Shown in pieces: positions 42,876-52,453 of a stretch of DNA of 64,000 bases. Under the pieces are notes generated by a model, which saw only the letters and a list, made by a program, of their open reading frames with translations, searched no databases and had not been told where the DNA came from. Made by a program: the position numbers and the translations under genes. The DNA is from Flavobacterium psychrophilum (lineage in GTDB: Bacteria > Bacteroidota > Bacteroidia > Flavobacteriales > Flavobacteriaceae), in the NCBI GenBank assembly GCA_945874225.1, contig CAMCFT010000003.1, positions 119,541 through 183,540 on the forward strand, written 5' to 3'. Positions within the stretch are counted from its first letter, which is position 1. Every line of letters starts with the position of its first letter.

Positions 42876-43919
42876 ATGTCAAACAACTCAAAAGATACTG
42901 CAGCAACTCCCCCTTCGGGGGTTAGGGTGGCTATTCAAAAACGAATTCTCGTACTCGACGGAGCAATGGGAACGATGTTACAACGCTATAATTTTTCCGA
43001 AGAAGATTTTAGAGGAGAACGTTTCAAAGACTTTCCGTATTCCTTAAAAGGGAATAACGATTTGTTGTCCATAACGCAACCGCAAGCCATTGCAGCTATT
43101 CACGCACAATATTTCGAAGCGGGAGCTGATATTGTCGAAACCAATACATTTTCAGGAACTACAATCGGTATGGCCGATTATCATCTCGAAGATATTGTTT
43201 ACGAATTAAACTTCCAATCGGCAAAAATCGCTCGCGAAGTAGCTGATGAATTTACTGCCAAAAATCCAGAAAAATCTCGTTTTGTTGCCGGTTCAATCGG
43301 ACCAACAAACCGTACAGCAAGTATGTCGCCAGACGTAAACGATCCAGGTTACAGAGCCGTAACTTTCGACGATTTGCGCATTGCTTACAAACAACAAGTC
43401 GAAGCTTTGATTGATGGTGGCGTAGATTTACTTTTGGTCGAAACTATTTTCGATACATTAAATGCAAAAGCTGCTCTTTTCGCCATCGAAGAAGTTAAAG
43501 ACGAACGCAAAATCGATATTCCAATAATGGTCTCAGGAACGATTACTGATGCTTCTGGAAGAACGCTTTCAGGGCAAACCGTCGAAGCTTTCTTGATTTC
43601 GATTTCGCATATTCCGTTGTTGAGCGTAGGTTTCAATTGTGCTCTTGGAGCGCACCAACTGAAACCGTATTTGAAACAATTATCACAAAATACGTCTTTC
43701 AATATTTCGGCGCATCCTAATGCTGGATTGCCAAACGCTTTTGGGCAATACGACGAAACACCAAAAGAAATGCAAACGCAAATCAAGGAATATTTAGACG
43801 AAAATTTAATCAATATTATTGGCGGTTGTTGCGGTACAAATCCAGATCATATTAAATTAATTGCTGAGGTTGCGAAGGATTATAAACCGAGGGTTTCAGA
43901 GGCAACAGTTCAAGAATAG
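42876..43919 (+). CDS. metH: Methionine synthase, homocysteine-binding part
   Basis: The 347-residue protein is the N-terminal module of cobalamin-dependent methionine synthase as a separate chain: [17 protein letters not shown], then the zinc cysteines in [15 protein letters not shown] (about 252) and [17 protein letters not shown] (about 320). It activates homocysteine for methylation by the larger chain encoded at 44758-47841. A split MetH is usual in flavobacteria. Residues about 11-18 (ATPPSGVR) are translated from a GC-rich hairpin repeat just after the start. A SAM-I aptamer controls the transcript. Confidence 0.95.
   Translation: MSNNSKDTAATPPSGVRVAIQKRILVLDGAMGTMLQRYNFSEEDFRGERFKDFPYSLKGNNDLLSITQPQAIAAIHAQYFEAGADIVETNTFSGTTIGMADYHLEDIVYELNFQSAKIAREVADEFTAKNPEKSRFVAGSIGPTNRTASMSPDVNDPGYRAVTFDDLRIAYKQQVEALIDGGVDLLLVETIFDTLNAKAALFAIEEVKDERKIDIPIMVSGTITDASGRTLSGQTVEAFLISISHIPLLSVGFNCALGAHQLKPYLKQLSQNTSFNISAHPNAGLPNAFGQYDETPKEMQTQIKEYLDENLINIIGGCCGTNPDHIKLIAEVAKDYKPRVSEATVQE
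42907..42932. repeat. GC-rich hairpin repeat inside the metH start region
   Basis: A forward copy with core CCCCCTTCGGGGG lies at codons 11-19 of the first metH gene and is read in frame without a stop. Confidence 0.7.
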
Positions 43920-43987
43920 CTTAAAAGTTAAATATTCAAATTAATTTTGGTAATTGACAAAACCTACTTCCTTTAAAAGACAATAAT

Positions 43988-44749
43988 ATGACAACATTAA
44001 CATATCCAATTATAGTTTTGGTTTTATTTTTACTCGCAAAAATTGTTCCTCATAAACATAAGGTGGATTCTTTAGAAGTAGATTTTATTACCCTTAGAAA
44101 TAAGTATAAAAAATGGGATTTACTTTCAATAATTTTATTGTTTATATTAATGCCTGGAATGACATATTTACTTGGTTTGTTATTTTCAACTATATATTAT
44201 TCACCTGAAAATGAGAACCCTGAAATTATTTATCATATAGCCACAAGTAGATTGATGTGGTTTATGCCGGGACTACTTTTATCTTTTTCCCTTATCAGAT
44301 TTCCAATGACATTTATATATAAACTTATTTTAAAAGAAGATTACAATCAATTTATGTTGTATTCTGATTTAAAAACAGGAGCCGATGGAATGAAAATAAT
44401 GAATTACATTTCTTGGATATCTGGACTAGGTTCGGTTATTTTATTGGTTTTGTTGTCTGATTATTCTGTTGATATTTATAAAGAAAAGATTGTATTAAAT
44501 GATTTTTTAACTTTTTCAAATAAGTCATATTCTTTTTCTGAAATACAATCTATTAATTGTATTCAACCAATAAATCCAAATACAGGCGAGTCTGAAAAAA
44601 CTTCTTATTTTATTAGATTTAAAGATAATGGGCATTGGGATACAGCTAGAGGTCTCGAAGATGATAATAATAGACAAGAAGAAATAATTAATTATTTATC
44701 TGAAAAAACTAAATTAAAAATTAATGCATTGCAGGTGAATCCTGAATAA
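43988..44749 (+). CDS. Hypothetical membrane protein between the two metH genes
   Basis: The 253-residue protein has about four hydrophobic helices (near 3-20, 46-70, 88-108 and 133-152). A soluble C-terminal part follows ([39 protein letters not shown]) that resembles a small PH-like or DUF sensory fold. I do not recognise it. It is visibly more AT-rich than the metH genes around it and ends eight bases before the second one, so it seems inserted into the operon. No link with methionine synthesis is evident. Confidence 0.65.
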   Translation: MTTLTYPIIVLVLFLLAKIVPHKHKVDSLEVDFITLRNKYKKWDLLSIILLFILMPGMTYLLGLLFSTIYYSPENENPEIIYHIATSRLMWFMPGLLLSFSLIRFPMTFIYKLILKEDYNQFMLYSDLKTGADGMKIMNYISWISGLGSVILLVLLSDYSVDIYKEKIVLNDFLTFSNKSYSFSEIQSINCIQPINPNTGESEKTSYFIRFKDNGHWDTARGLEDDNNRQEEIINYLSEKTKLKINALQVNPE

Positions 44750-44757
44750 AACATAAA

Positions 44758-47700
44758 ATGTCAAAAACAAATAAATATTTAAAATTATCAGGTCTTGAAC
44801 CATTAATCATTACGCCAGAAACCAACTTTGTAAACGTTGGTGAAAGAACAAATGTAACCGGTTCCCGAAAATTTTTGCGTCTTATCAAAGAAGAAAAATA
44901 TGCCGAAGCACTAGCTGTGGCTCGTGACCAAGTAGAAGGTGGCGCACAAATCATCGATATCAATATGGATGAAGGAATGCTTGACGGCGTTTATGCAATG
45001 ACCACTTTCTTGAATTTAATCGCTTCGGAACCAGATATTTCTCGAGTTCCTTTGATGATTGACAGTTCGAAATGGGAAATTATCGAAGCCGGTTTGAAAG
45101 TTGCCCAAGGTAAAAGTGTAGTTAATTCTATTTCTTTGAAAGAAGGGGAAGAGCGATTTATTCATCACGCCAAATTGGTGAAACGCTACGGAGCTGCCGT
45201 AATTGTTATGGCTTTCGACGAAAAAGGTCAAGCCGATAACTACGAAAGACGTATCGAAATTTGCAAACGTTCTTATGATATTTTGGTGAATGAAGTGGGT
45301 TTTCCAGCCGAAGACATCATATTCGATCCTAATATTTTTCCTGTTGCCACAGGAATGGACGAACATAAATTAAACGCTTTAGATTTCTTCCGAGCCACAA
45401 AATGGATTAGAGAAAATCTTCCTTATGCGCACGTTTCTGGCGGTGTGAGTAATGTTTCGTTCTCTTTTAGAGGAAATGACACGGTGCGTGAAGCGATGCA
45501 CTCGGCTTTCTTGTATCACGCCATCAAAAACGGAATGACAATGGGAATTGTAAATCCTGAAATGTTGTCAATTTATGACGAAATTCCAAAAGATCTTTTG
45601 GAACACGTTGAAGATGTTTTGTTGAACCGAAGAGAAGATGCCACAGAACGATTATTAGACTTCGCCGAAAATGTAAAAGGCGATGTAAAAGTCAATGAAA
45701 AAGCCGTTCAGGAATGGCGTTCAGGAACCATTCAAGAACGATTAACGCATTCTTTGGTAAGAGGAATTGACGAATTTATAGAATTAGATATTGAAGAAGC
45801 CCGATTAGCAGCTGAAAAACCAATCGAAGTTATTGAAATCAACTTGATGACGGGAATGAATGTGGTGGGAGATTTATTCGGAAGTGGTAAAATGTTTTTG
45901 CCGCAAGTGGTTAAATCGGCACGTGTAATGAAAAAAGCAGTGGCGTATCTTTTGCCTTATATTGAAGCAAGCAAACGCCCCCTAGCCCCCAAAGGGGGAA
46001 TTAAAACGGCGCAACATTGGGAAACCGCGGATCCAATGAATTATGGATTGTTAAAGCAATTTGCATTTGATATGCGAAATATGCCAACTGATGCCGAAAG
46101 GTTTTTGTGGGACGCTTTGAGTGGAAAAAAATTAGAGGGATATAAATTCAGAAGACAACATATAATAGGTAATTATATTGCAGATTTTATTTGTTTAAAA
46201 GAAAATTTGATAATAGAAATAGATGGTCTTATACATCAATTGCCTGAAAATAAAACGAATGACGAAGAAAGAACCAAATGGTTAAATGGCGAAGGATTTC
46301 AAGTTATTCGTTTTACAAATAAGGAAGTTTTGTTTGAACTAGATAAAGTGTTAGATAAAATTGAACTAACATTGGTAGCTCCCCCTTCGGGGGCGGGGGG
46401 GGCTGGAAAAATCCTGATGGCAACCGTAAAAGGTGATGTTCACGACATTGGAAAAAATATTGTTTCAGTGGTTTTGGCTTGCAACAATTACGAAATCATT
46501 GATCTTGGCGTAATGGTTGCTCCAGAGAAAATCATTGCAGCTGCCATTGAACACAACGTAGATATCATTGGATTAAGCGGATTAATCACACCATCTTTGG
46601 ACGAAATGGTTTATTTGGCCAAAGAATTAGACAAGCAAAACGTCAAAATTCCAATAATGATTGGTGGTGCAACAACTTCAAGAGCGCATACCGCCGTGAA
46701 AATTGCGCCTCAATATAGAGAAACCGTGATTCACGTAAACGATGCTTCGAGAGCCGTAACGGTGGCGGGAAATTTATTGAATAGCGATAAAGAAACGTAT
46801 ACCAATTCGATTCGAGTCGAATATGACGCTTTTAGAGAAACTTTTTTGAACCGTTCTCGCGATAAGAATTTCTTGACCATTGAGCAAGCGCGTGTCAATA
46901 AATTAAAATTAGATTGGGAAAATTATAACCCAAAGAAACCCAATTTTATTGGAACAAAAACCATCGAAGTCGATTTGGATGTGTTGGTTCCTTATATTGA
47001 CTGGACTCCGTTTTTCAGAACTTGGGAATTGTTCGGGAAATATCCTGCGATTCTGACTGATGCGGTTGTGGGCGAACAAGCGCACTCCGTTTTTCACGAT
47101 GCTCAAGAAATGTTGAAGGTTATTTTGAAAGAAAAGAGACTTACCGCCAAAGGAATTTACGGAATTTTCCCGGCGAATACAATAAATGATGATGATATTG
47201 AGCTTTTGCCAACAACAGATAACCGACAACCGATAACCTTTCTCACTTTACGTCAGCAAGCTCAAAAAACAAAAGGGGCTCCAAATATAGCTTTGGCTGA
47301 TTTTATTGCTCCAAAAGAAAGCGGGAAAACCGATTATATGGGCGCTTTTTGTGTAACTACAGGTTTTGGAGTTGATGAATGGGCAGCCGAATTCGAAAAA
47401 GATTTGGATGATTATAATTCGATTATGGTCAAAGCATTGGCAGACCGTTTTGCAGAAGCATTCGCCGAATATTTACACGAAAAAGTGCGAAAAGAAATTT
47501 GGGGTTATGCATCAGATGAGGTTTTATCAACAGAAGCATTAATAGAAGAAATCTACAAAGGAATTCGCCCAGCACCAGGTTATCCGGCTTGTCCTGACCA
47601 TTTAGAAAAACCAACAATTTGGAAATTGCTAAATGTAGAACAAGAAATTGGAGTAACTTTGACCGAAAGTATGGCAATGTGGCCAGCTTCATCGGTTTCT

Positions 47701-47841
47701 GGATATTATTTTGGAAACCCTGAAAGCAAGTATTTTGGACTCGGAAAAATAAAAGAAGACCAAGTTGTAGATTACGCCAAACGAAGAAGTATCCCAACGG
47801 AAACTGCCGTGAAATGGTTGAATCCTAATATAGCAGACTAG
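44758..47841 (+). CDS. metH: Methionine synthase, folate/cobalamin/activation part with inserted DUF559 domain
   Basis: The 1027-residue chain carries the remaining MetH modules. The pterin-binding barrel ([18 protein letters not shown], residues about 20-270) is first. The cap helices (about 330-406) follow, then the B12 domain with the Dx-HxxG loop [17 protein letters not shown] and [16 protein letters not shown]. The SAM-dependent activation domain (about 770-1027; [15 protein letters not shown]) ends it. Between cap and B12 domain, residues about 407-550 are foreign: a DUF559 endonuclease domain bounded by GC-rich repeats. Without it the chain is about 885 residues, as expected. Frame and all catalytic motifs are intact, so the enzyme may still work. 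Confidence 0.95.
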   Translation: MSKTNKYLKLSGLEPLIITPETNFVNVGERTNVTGSRKFLRLIKEEKYAEALAVARDQVEGGAQIIDINMDEGMLDGVYAMTTFLNLIASEPDISRVPLMIDSSKWEIIEAGLKVAQGKSVVNSISLKEGEERFIHHAKLVKRYGAAVIVMAFDEKGQADNYERRIEICKRSYDILVNEVGFPAEDIIFDPNIFPVATGMDEHKLNALDFFRATKWIRENLPYAHVSGGVSNVSFSFRGNDTVREAMHSAFLYHAIKNGMTMGIVNPEMLSIYDEIPKDLLEHVEDVLLNRREDATERLLDFAENVKGDVKVNEKAVQEWRSGTIQERLTHSLVRGIDEFIELDIEEARLAAEKPIEVIEINLMTGMNVVGDLFGSGKMFLPQVVKSARVMKKAVAYLLPYIEASKRPLAPKGGIKTAQHWETADPMNYGLLKQFAFDMRNMPTDAERFLWDALSGKKLEGYKFRRQHIIGNYIADFICLKENLIIEIDGLIHQLPENKTNDEERTKWLNGEGFQVIRFTNKEVLFELDKVLDKIELTLVAPPSGAGGAGKILMATVKGDVHDIGKNIVSVVLACNNYEIIDLGVMVAPEKIIAAAIEHNVDIIGLSGLITPSLDEMVYLAKELDKQNVKIPIMIGGATTSRAHTAVKIAPQYRETVIHVNDASRAVTVAGNLLNSDKETYTNSIRVEYDAFRETFLNRSRDKNFLTIEQARVNKLKLDWENYNPKKPNFIGTKTIEVDLDVLVPYIDWTPFFRTWELFGKYPAILTDAVVGEQAHSVFHDAQEMLKVILKEKRLTAKGIYGIFPANTINDDDIELLPTTDNRQPITFLTLRQQAQKTKGAPNIALADFIAPKESGKTDYMGAFCVTTGFGVDEWAAEFEKDLDDYNSIMVKALADRFAEAFAEYLHEKVRKEIWGYASDEVLSTEALIEEIYKGIRPAPGYPACPDHLEKPTIWKLLNVEQEIGVTLTESMAMWPASSVSGYYFGNPESKYFGLGKIKEDQVVDYAKRRSIPTETAVKWLNPNIAD
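45976..46406 (+). mobile_element. In-frame DUF559 endonuclease insertion bounded by inverted GC-rich hairpins
   Basis: The left end (45978-45998) reads CCCCCTAG then CCCCCAAAGGGGG. The right end (46379-46406) is its inverse, CCCCCTTCGGGGG followed by GGCTGG. Between them about 120 codons encode a DUF559/VSR-like PD-(D/E)XK nuclease: [46 protein letters not shown], then [20 protein letters not shown]. The probable catalytic Asp (ADF) and Glu (IEIDG) are kept. Neither stop nor frameshift exists, so it is translated within MetH. It looks like a small selfish unit tolerated in a domain linker. Mobility is inferred. Confidence 0.7.
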
Positions 47842-47853
47842 GTTTTTGTTGTT

Positions 47854-48338
47854 AGTTGATGGTTGTCAGATTAAAATCGGAATCAACATCTACAATAATT
47901 AGAAAGGAAATAAATTATGGAGTACAATAAATTAGAAGTTTGGATAGAAGCTAGAAAACTAGTTAATTTATTGTACGATTCATCCAAATTATTCCCAAAA
48001 GAGGAATTGTTTGGTTTGACAAATCAAATGCGAAGAGCTGTTGTTTCGATACCTTCGAACATTGCTGAAGGCTGTGGACGCCAAACATCTAAAGACACAT
48101 TGCATTTTTTGCATATTTCAAGAGGTTCTTTATATGAATTAGAAACTCAATATTATTTAGCTTTTGATCAGAAATATATTGATATTAATAATTTTAATAT
48201 TGCTTTTGAACAGATTCAGATTTGTAAAAAATTAATAAATGGGTTTATAAACTATTATAAAAATAAAATTTAGTTGATGGTAAATAGTTGTTTGTTTTAG
48301 CATTAGGACCATCAACTATCAACCATCAACCATCAACT
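47854..48338. mobile_element. Inverted-repeat unit carrying a four-helix-bundle gene between metH and metF
   Basis: Perfect 12-base arms AGTTGATGGTTG (47854-47865) and CAACCATCAACT (48327-48338) enclose one gene. The right side has further copies of the word (CCATCAAC repeated three times at 48309-48338, and an opposite GTTGATGGT at 48273-48281). The unit fills the whole gap from 13 bases after metH to 8 bases before metF. Confidence 0.6.
47917..48273 (+). CDS. Four-helix-bundle (S23/IVS-type) protein
   Basis: The 118-residue all-helical protein matches the family first found inside intervening sequences of 23S rRNA genes: LEVWIEARKLVNLLYDSSKL, then QMRRAVVSIPSNIAEGCGRQ, then FLHISRGSLYELETQYYLA. 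These form pentamers of four-helix bundles. The molecular role is unknown. Here it lies in a protein-coding operon between metH and metF, enclosed by inverted repeats. A second, divergent member is at 61200-61556. Confidence 0.9.
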   Translation: MEYNKLEVWIEARKLVNLLYDSSKLFPKEELFGLTNQMRRAVVSIPSNIAEGCGRQTSKDTLHFLHISRGSLYELETQYYLAFDQKYIDINNFNIAFEQIQICKKLINGFINYYKNKI

Positions 48339-48346
48339 TTAGTAAA

Positions 48347-49303
48347 ATGAAAGTAACAGAACATATAGAAGACGCACAAGGAAAAACATTGTTTTCTTTC
48401 GAAATTATTCCGCCACAAAAAGGGAAAAGCATTCAGGAATTATACGACAATATTGATCCGTTGATGGAGTTCAAACCGCCTTTTATAGACGTGACAACTT
48501 CGCGTGAAGAATATATTTATGTGGATAAAGGCAACGGTTTATTGGATAAAAAATTGACCAGAATGCGTCCAGGAACTTTGGGAATTTGTGCTTCCATAAA
48601 ACATAAATATTCTGTTGATACCGTTCCTCACGTGCTTTGCGGAGGTTTTACAAAAGAGGAAACTGAGTATTTATTAGTAGATTGTCATTATTTAGGAATT
48701 AATAATGTAATGGCTTTGCGCGGTGATGCAATGAAAGATGAGCAATCTTTTGTAGCAAAAGAAGGCGGTAATAATTACGCGGTAGACTTGGTTAAACAAA
48801 TCCACCAATTGAATCAAGGGAAGTATTTACACGATGTAATGCACATTGACAACAAAGCTGATTTTTGCATTGGTGTTGCTGGTTATCCGGAGAAACACTT
48901 AGAGTCTCCATCCTTGATTTCGGACTTAAAAAGGCTGAAAGAAAAAGTGGATGCCGGTGCGGATTATGTAGTTACCCAAATGTTTTTTGACAATGCTAAA
49001 TACTTTGAATTTGTTGCCAAAGCCAGAGAAATAGGTATAGCAGTTCCAATTATTCCGGGAATCAAACCAATAGCTGTACAAAGACATTTGCAAATTTTGC
49101 CACAAATTTTCCGAATCGACTTGCCGGAAGATTTAATTCACGCTATCGAGAAATGCAAATCTCCTGCCGATATCAAACAAGTAGGAGTGGAATGGGCTAT
49201 TCAACAATCGCTAGAATTGAAAGCTTCCGGCGTTCCTGTTTTGCATTATTATTCTATGGGAAAGTCTGAAAATATTAGACAAATAGCGAGTAAAGTTTTT
49301 TAG
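48347..49303 (+). CDS. metF: 5,10-Methylenetetrahydrofolate reductase
   Basis: The 318-residue flavoprotein reduces methylene-THF to methyl-THF, the methyl donor for MetH. The N-terminal SFEIIPPQKG, the FAD region NNVMALRGD, AGYPEKHLESPSLISDLKRL and the substrate-site VTQMFFDNAKYF are all in place. It is the last gene of the methionine cluster. It is followed by a perfect 13-bp hairpin that could end the transcript. Confidence 0.96.
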   Translation: MKVTEHIEDAQGKTLFSFEIIPPQKGKSIQELYDNIDPLMEFKPPFIDVTTSREEYIYVDKGNGLLDKKLTRMRPGTLGICASIKHKYSVDTVPHVLCGGFTKEETEYLLVDCHYLGINNVMALRGDAMKDEQSFVAKEGGNNYAVDLVKQIHQLNQGKYLHDVMHIDNKADFCIGVAGYPEKHLESPSLISDLKRLKEKVDAGADYVVTQMFFDNAKYFEFVAKAREIGIAVPIIPGIKPIAVQRHLQILPQIFRIDLPEDLIHAIEKCKSPADIKQVGVEWAIQQSLELKASGVPVLHYYSMGKSENIRQIASKVF

Positions 49304-49323
49304 AATTCAAAATAGTTCTGTTT

Positions 49324-49366
49324 CAATAAGACCTCAAAGGTTTTTAAAATCTGTGAGGTCTTATTG
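49324..49366. terminator. Hairpin after metF
   Basis: Arms CAATAAGACCTCA (49324-49336) and TGAGGTCTTATTG (49354-49366) are perfect. The loop AAGGTTTTTAAAATCTG continues the palindrome imperfectly and resembles the ACCTGACAGGTTTT palindrome at 42771. No T-run follows, so it may be a repeat instead of a true terminator. Confidence 0.5.
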
Positions 49367-49590
49367 TATGCTTGTCATTCTAATTTTGACGATGTGTGGG
49401 TTTTACCAACTTTGATTTACTTTTTTCTAAAAAAGGCATATCAATTTTGATATTTAAGAGGAATTAATCTATATATTAGCAATGAAAGAAAAGTGCATTT
49501 TATAAAAAAACTTGTCAAATTTGAATTAATTTTAACAGCTTTATTATCATTTAAATTAGTAAGACATAATGAAAACAAAAACTCTAAAAA

Positions 49591-50259
49591 ATGAAAAATA
49601 AAACTTTAGTTGTAACACTATGGATATCAAGTTTTGTCTCTGTACTTTTAGCAGTAGTTTTTTATATTATAAAGTTTAAAAACAATGGACTTTCTGATGA
49701 CCCAGAAAAATGGGCTCAATTTGGCGAGTATTTTGGAGGAATATTAAATCCTTTCTTCTCGGTATTAAATCTTATAATACTTGCATATTTATCCATTAGA
49801 TTAGTGAAAAGTGAGGAAGAACGCAATAAGTGGACATTACAAGAGTTAGCAAGGCCTTATGGTGAAATTGAATTCAGTAAAAATACTTTTGGGATAGATA
49901 TTTCAGTACAAAATATAGGGCTTGGACCGATGATTATAACCGATATAATTATTAAAAACATTGATGGAATATCCTATGATAATTTTTCCGACATTGTAGC
50001 ACCAAAAGAAAATTCTGTAAATGTAGAAATCCATTCTTTTAGAATAGCAAAAAATCATTGTGCAATAGGAAAGGATAGTGATTTGTCATTATTAAAAATA
50101 ACTGGAAAAGGTGACGATTTGCTTTATAAAGAGTTTCTCGAGAATGTGATTATTAATCTTCAACAGTTTAGCCTAGAAATAAAGTACAATGATATGTACA
50201 AAAGAAAAATAGATGTTCTCTTTGACGAAATTAATTTTAATGTTTCAACTATATTTTAA
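49591..50259 (+). CDS. Hypothetical two-helix membrane protein, putAbiC-like N-terminus
   Basis: The 222-residue protein has transmembrane segments at about 7-27 and 47-70, joined by WAQFGEYFGGILNPFFSVLN. That loop pattern (W-x-FG-x-F-GG-x-L-NP) recalls the membrane module of putative phage abortive-infection proteins. The rest (about 85-222) is a predicted beta-rich soluble domain (IDISVQNIGLGPMIITDIII). It has no nuclease motif I can see. It stands alone with AT-rich flanks of about 290 and 240 bases in which I see no other gene. Function unknown. Confidence 0.65.
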   Translation: MKNKTLVVTLWISSFVSVLLAVVFYIIKFKNNGLSDDPEKWAQFGEYFGGILNPFFSVLNLIILAYLSIRLVKSEEERNKWTLQELARPYGEIEFSKNTFGIDISVQNIGLGPMIITDIIIKNIDGISYDNFSDIVAPKENSVNVEIHSFRIAKNHCAIGKDSDLSLLKITGKGDDLLYKEFLENVIINLQQFSLEIKYNDMYKRKIDVLFDEINFNVSTIF

Positions 50260-50498
50260 ATTGATAGAATGAATTTATTTTCAAAATCTCCTGACTAGCA
50301 GATAATTCGTGTGTTTACAAATTAGTATTTATGCAATTTTTAAACCAAAACTAAATATTCAAAATCTGAAAGAGAACTTGAATTGCAGAATAGACAATCA
50401 ATGATGGATTATTAGAAAAAGTGAAGGTTTTAGAAAAACAATTGGTAACGGATTTTAGTGATTTACTTTTAGTTTAGAGGATAGTTGCAATGGTCACT

Positions 50499-51332
50499 TT
50501 AATAATATTCGACTTCTTGATTACTAATGTATTTTGCTTTTCCATCCTTAAATTCAATTTCATTTGCCCAATTTCCTATGTAATCATATTCGTATTTGTA
50601 TGTCACTATGGATGATTTACGATTATCCAAAATATTGCTGGTATTACATTCTATAATGTTGTTTCTTTTATCATAGTTATATATGCTTTTGCTTAATAGA
50701 CTATCCTCAGTAATATAACAATTTGATTCTTTGGTATTACCTTTTTTATCAAACTTTACGATATATTTCAAAAACAAACTGCCGTCAAATGTGTAAATAT
50801 TTTCTACTGATAAATTGCTTTTATGGCTATATATGGATTTACCATACAAACTCCCGTCTGAATGATAATTATTTTGCTCTGTTTTGTTGCCATCACTGTC
50901 ATATTTTGTAATAGTCTTAAAATTGAGACTGCCATCTGAATTATAGTTATTATACTCTTTTTCATTGCCTTTTATGTCATAGATAATTTTGATGATTGTG
51001 CTACCATCAGGTCTAATTCCATTTTGTTCTATTTTATTATTTTTTTCGTCATATTTCATTATGTATGTATTGTCTAAACTGCCGTTGAAATTATAAGACT
51101 TGGACTCTAATTCATTACCTTTTCTATCGTATTTAGTAATGTTTTTATAGTTGAAACTATCTTTTTGAATTTCGCCAAACTTCTCTATGACAGTATATCT
51201 TGTAATAGTGATTTGCTTCACATTTCCTTTTAAGTTAGCTAATTCTAAAGCATTTTTTTTATAGGTATTTGTTTGTCCGTAACAAATTGCAATTGTATAA
51301 AAAGCAAGAATAATTAATGCTGTTTTTTTCAT
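50499..51332 (-). CDS. Exported protein with YD/RHS-like repeats
   Basis: The 277-residue protein has a signal peptide (MKKTALIILAFYTIAICYGQ). Six to seven repeats of about 33 residues follow, of the form KYDxKGNxxE-xNxYxxDGSL, for example KYDEKNNKIEQNGIRPDGS and KYDSDGNKTEQNNYHSDGSL. These are RHS/YD-type beta-hairpin repeats that probably build a small surface or periplasmic sheet. No enzyme domain is attached and the partner is unknown. A 239-base AT-rich stretch downstream shows no gene. Confidence 0.75.
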   Translation of the reverse strand: MKKTALIILAFYTIAICYGQTNTYKKNALELANLKGNVKQITITRYTVIEKFGEIQKDSFNYKNITKYDRKGNELESKSYNFNGSLDNTYIMKYDEKNNKIEQNGIRPDGSTIIKIIYDIKGNEKEYNNYNSDGSLNFKTITKYDSDGNKTEQNNYHSDGSLYGKSIYSHKSNLSVENIYTFDGSLFLKYIVKFDKKGNTKESNCYITEDSLLSKSIYNYDKRNNIIECNTSNILDNRKSSIVTYKYEYDYIGNWANEIEFKDGKAKYISNQEVEYY

Positions 51333-51501
51333 AATTTTTAATTTTAAATTGGTTACAAGATTTTAAGACTCAAATGTAATCTATAAATTGAAATGAGCTA
51401 AAATATTATTAGCCGCTTATTGAAGCAGATATTGCTAATTGAGTTAGATGAGTTGTTGTAAAAAATATTTAAACGAGCTTTTTTTGATTTGGAATATGTT
51501 T

Positions 51502-52401
51502 TTATTTTTTTGTTATTTCCCTAAAAACGGCTTCTAAATTCTTATTTTTCTGGTTGAGTTGCAGTGTCTTTAAACCATTGGCATTGGCAAAATCAAAAAC
51601 TGCTGGACGCATATCTTTATCAGCGTTGAAAGTCAATTCCCAAATCATATCGTGGGTGTTCTTGAAAGAAGTCAGATTCTCGATTTTGGCAATCAATTGT
51701 TCTTCGACTTTATAGTCAAATTCCACTTCGATTACTTGCTCTTTTTCTGCAGAAATTAAGTTGTCCAGTTTTTTGTCAGCGACAATTTTCCCGTTATTGA
51801 TGATAATCACACGGTCGCAAATCGCCTCAACTTCCTGCATAATATGCGTCGAAAGGAAAACGGTTTTGTCTTTCCCTACGTTTTTGATCACGTTTCTAAT
51901 TTCGACCAATTGATTTGGGTCCAATCCAGTTGTTGGTTCGTCCAGAATTAAAACATCCGGATTGTGTAATAAAGCGTTGGCAAGGCCCACACGCTGGCGA
52001 AACCCTTTAGATAATTGTCCTATTTTCTTGTGGCTTTCATTGGATAAACCAGTAAGTTGTATCACTTCTTCGATTCGGGATTTGGCTACTTTATAAACAT
52101 CAGCATTAAAGGATAAATATTCCCGAACATATAAATCTAAATACAATGGATTGTGTTCCGGTAAATAGCCAATAGATTGCTGAACGGCTTTGGCTTGGGT
52201 GTTAACATCAAATCCATTTACACTTGCAGAACCTTCGTCGGCGGAAATATAGGTGGTCAATATTTTCATTAGAGTTGATTTTCCGGCACCATTTGGACCC
52301 AAGAAACCAACGATTTCTCCTTTTTTGACAGAAAACGAAATGTTGTCCAATGCTTTTTGCGCACTGTAACTTTTCGATATTTTATTTACTTCTATTGACA
52401 T
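51502..52401 (-). CDS. gldA: Gliding motility ABC transporter ATP-binding protein GldA
   Basis: The 299-residue cytosolic ATPase has Walker A GFLGPNGAGKSTLMKILTT, signature LSKGFRQRVGLANALL and Walker B VLILDEPTTGLDPNQL. A C-terminal extension (residues about 215-299, VIEVEFDYKVEEQLIAKIEN) is typical of GldA. In Flavobacterium, GldA works with the membrane parts GldF and GldG, which are not in this window, as is usual. With PorT this points to a gliding, type IX-secreting relative. An ABC exporter ATPase of another type is less likely given the tail. Confidence 0.88.
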   Translation of the reverse strand: MSIEVNKISKSYSAQKALDNISFSVKKGEIVGFLGPNGAGKSTLMKILTTYISADEGSASVNGFDVNTQAKAVQQSIGYLPEHNPLYLDLYVREYLSFNADVYKVAKSRIEEVIQLTGLSNESHKKIGQLSKGFRQRVGLANALLHNPDVLILDEPTTGLDPNQLVEIRNVIKNVGKDKTVFLSTHIMQEVEAICDRVIIINNGKIVADKKLDNLISAEKEQVIEVEFDYKVEEQLIAKIENLTSFKNTHDMIWELTFNADKDMRPAVFDFANANGLKTLQLNQKNKNLEAVFREITKK

Positions 52402-52417
52402 TGTATTTTATTTGTAG

Positions 52418-52425
52418 CAAAAGTA
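52418..52425 (-). promoter_or_regulatory. -7 promoter box for gldA
   Basis: The reverse strand reads TACTTTTG, an exact TAnnTTTG, 16 bases before the gldA start. The 5' leader must be very short. Confidence 0.5.
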
Positions 52426-52453
52426 AACAGAAAAATCTTTGATTTATTATTTC

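Noticed and set aside
31138..46406. The repeated GC-rich hairpins as a CRISPR array or simple terminators
   Set aside because: Copies are far apart, in both orientations and without uniform spacers, so not CRISPR. They lack consistent T-runs and lie within operons or coding regions, so not ordinary terminators.
45976..46406. The MetH insertion as an intein
   Set aside because: No Hint-type splicing motifs (N-terminal Cys/Ser, C-terminal His-Asn) are seen. The insert contains only the DUF559 domain and repeat-derived ends.
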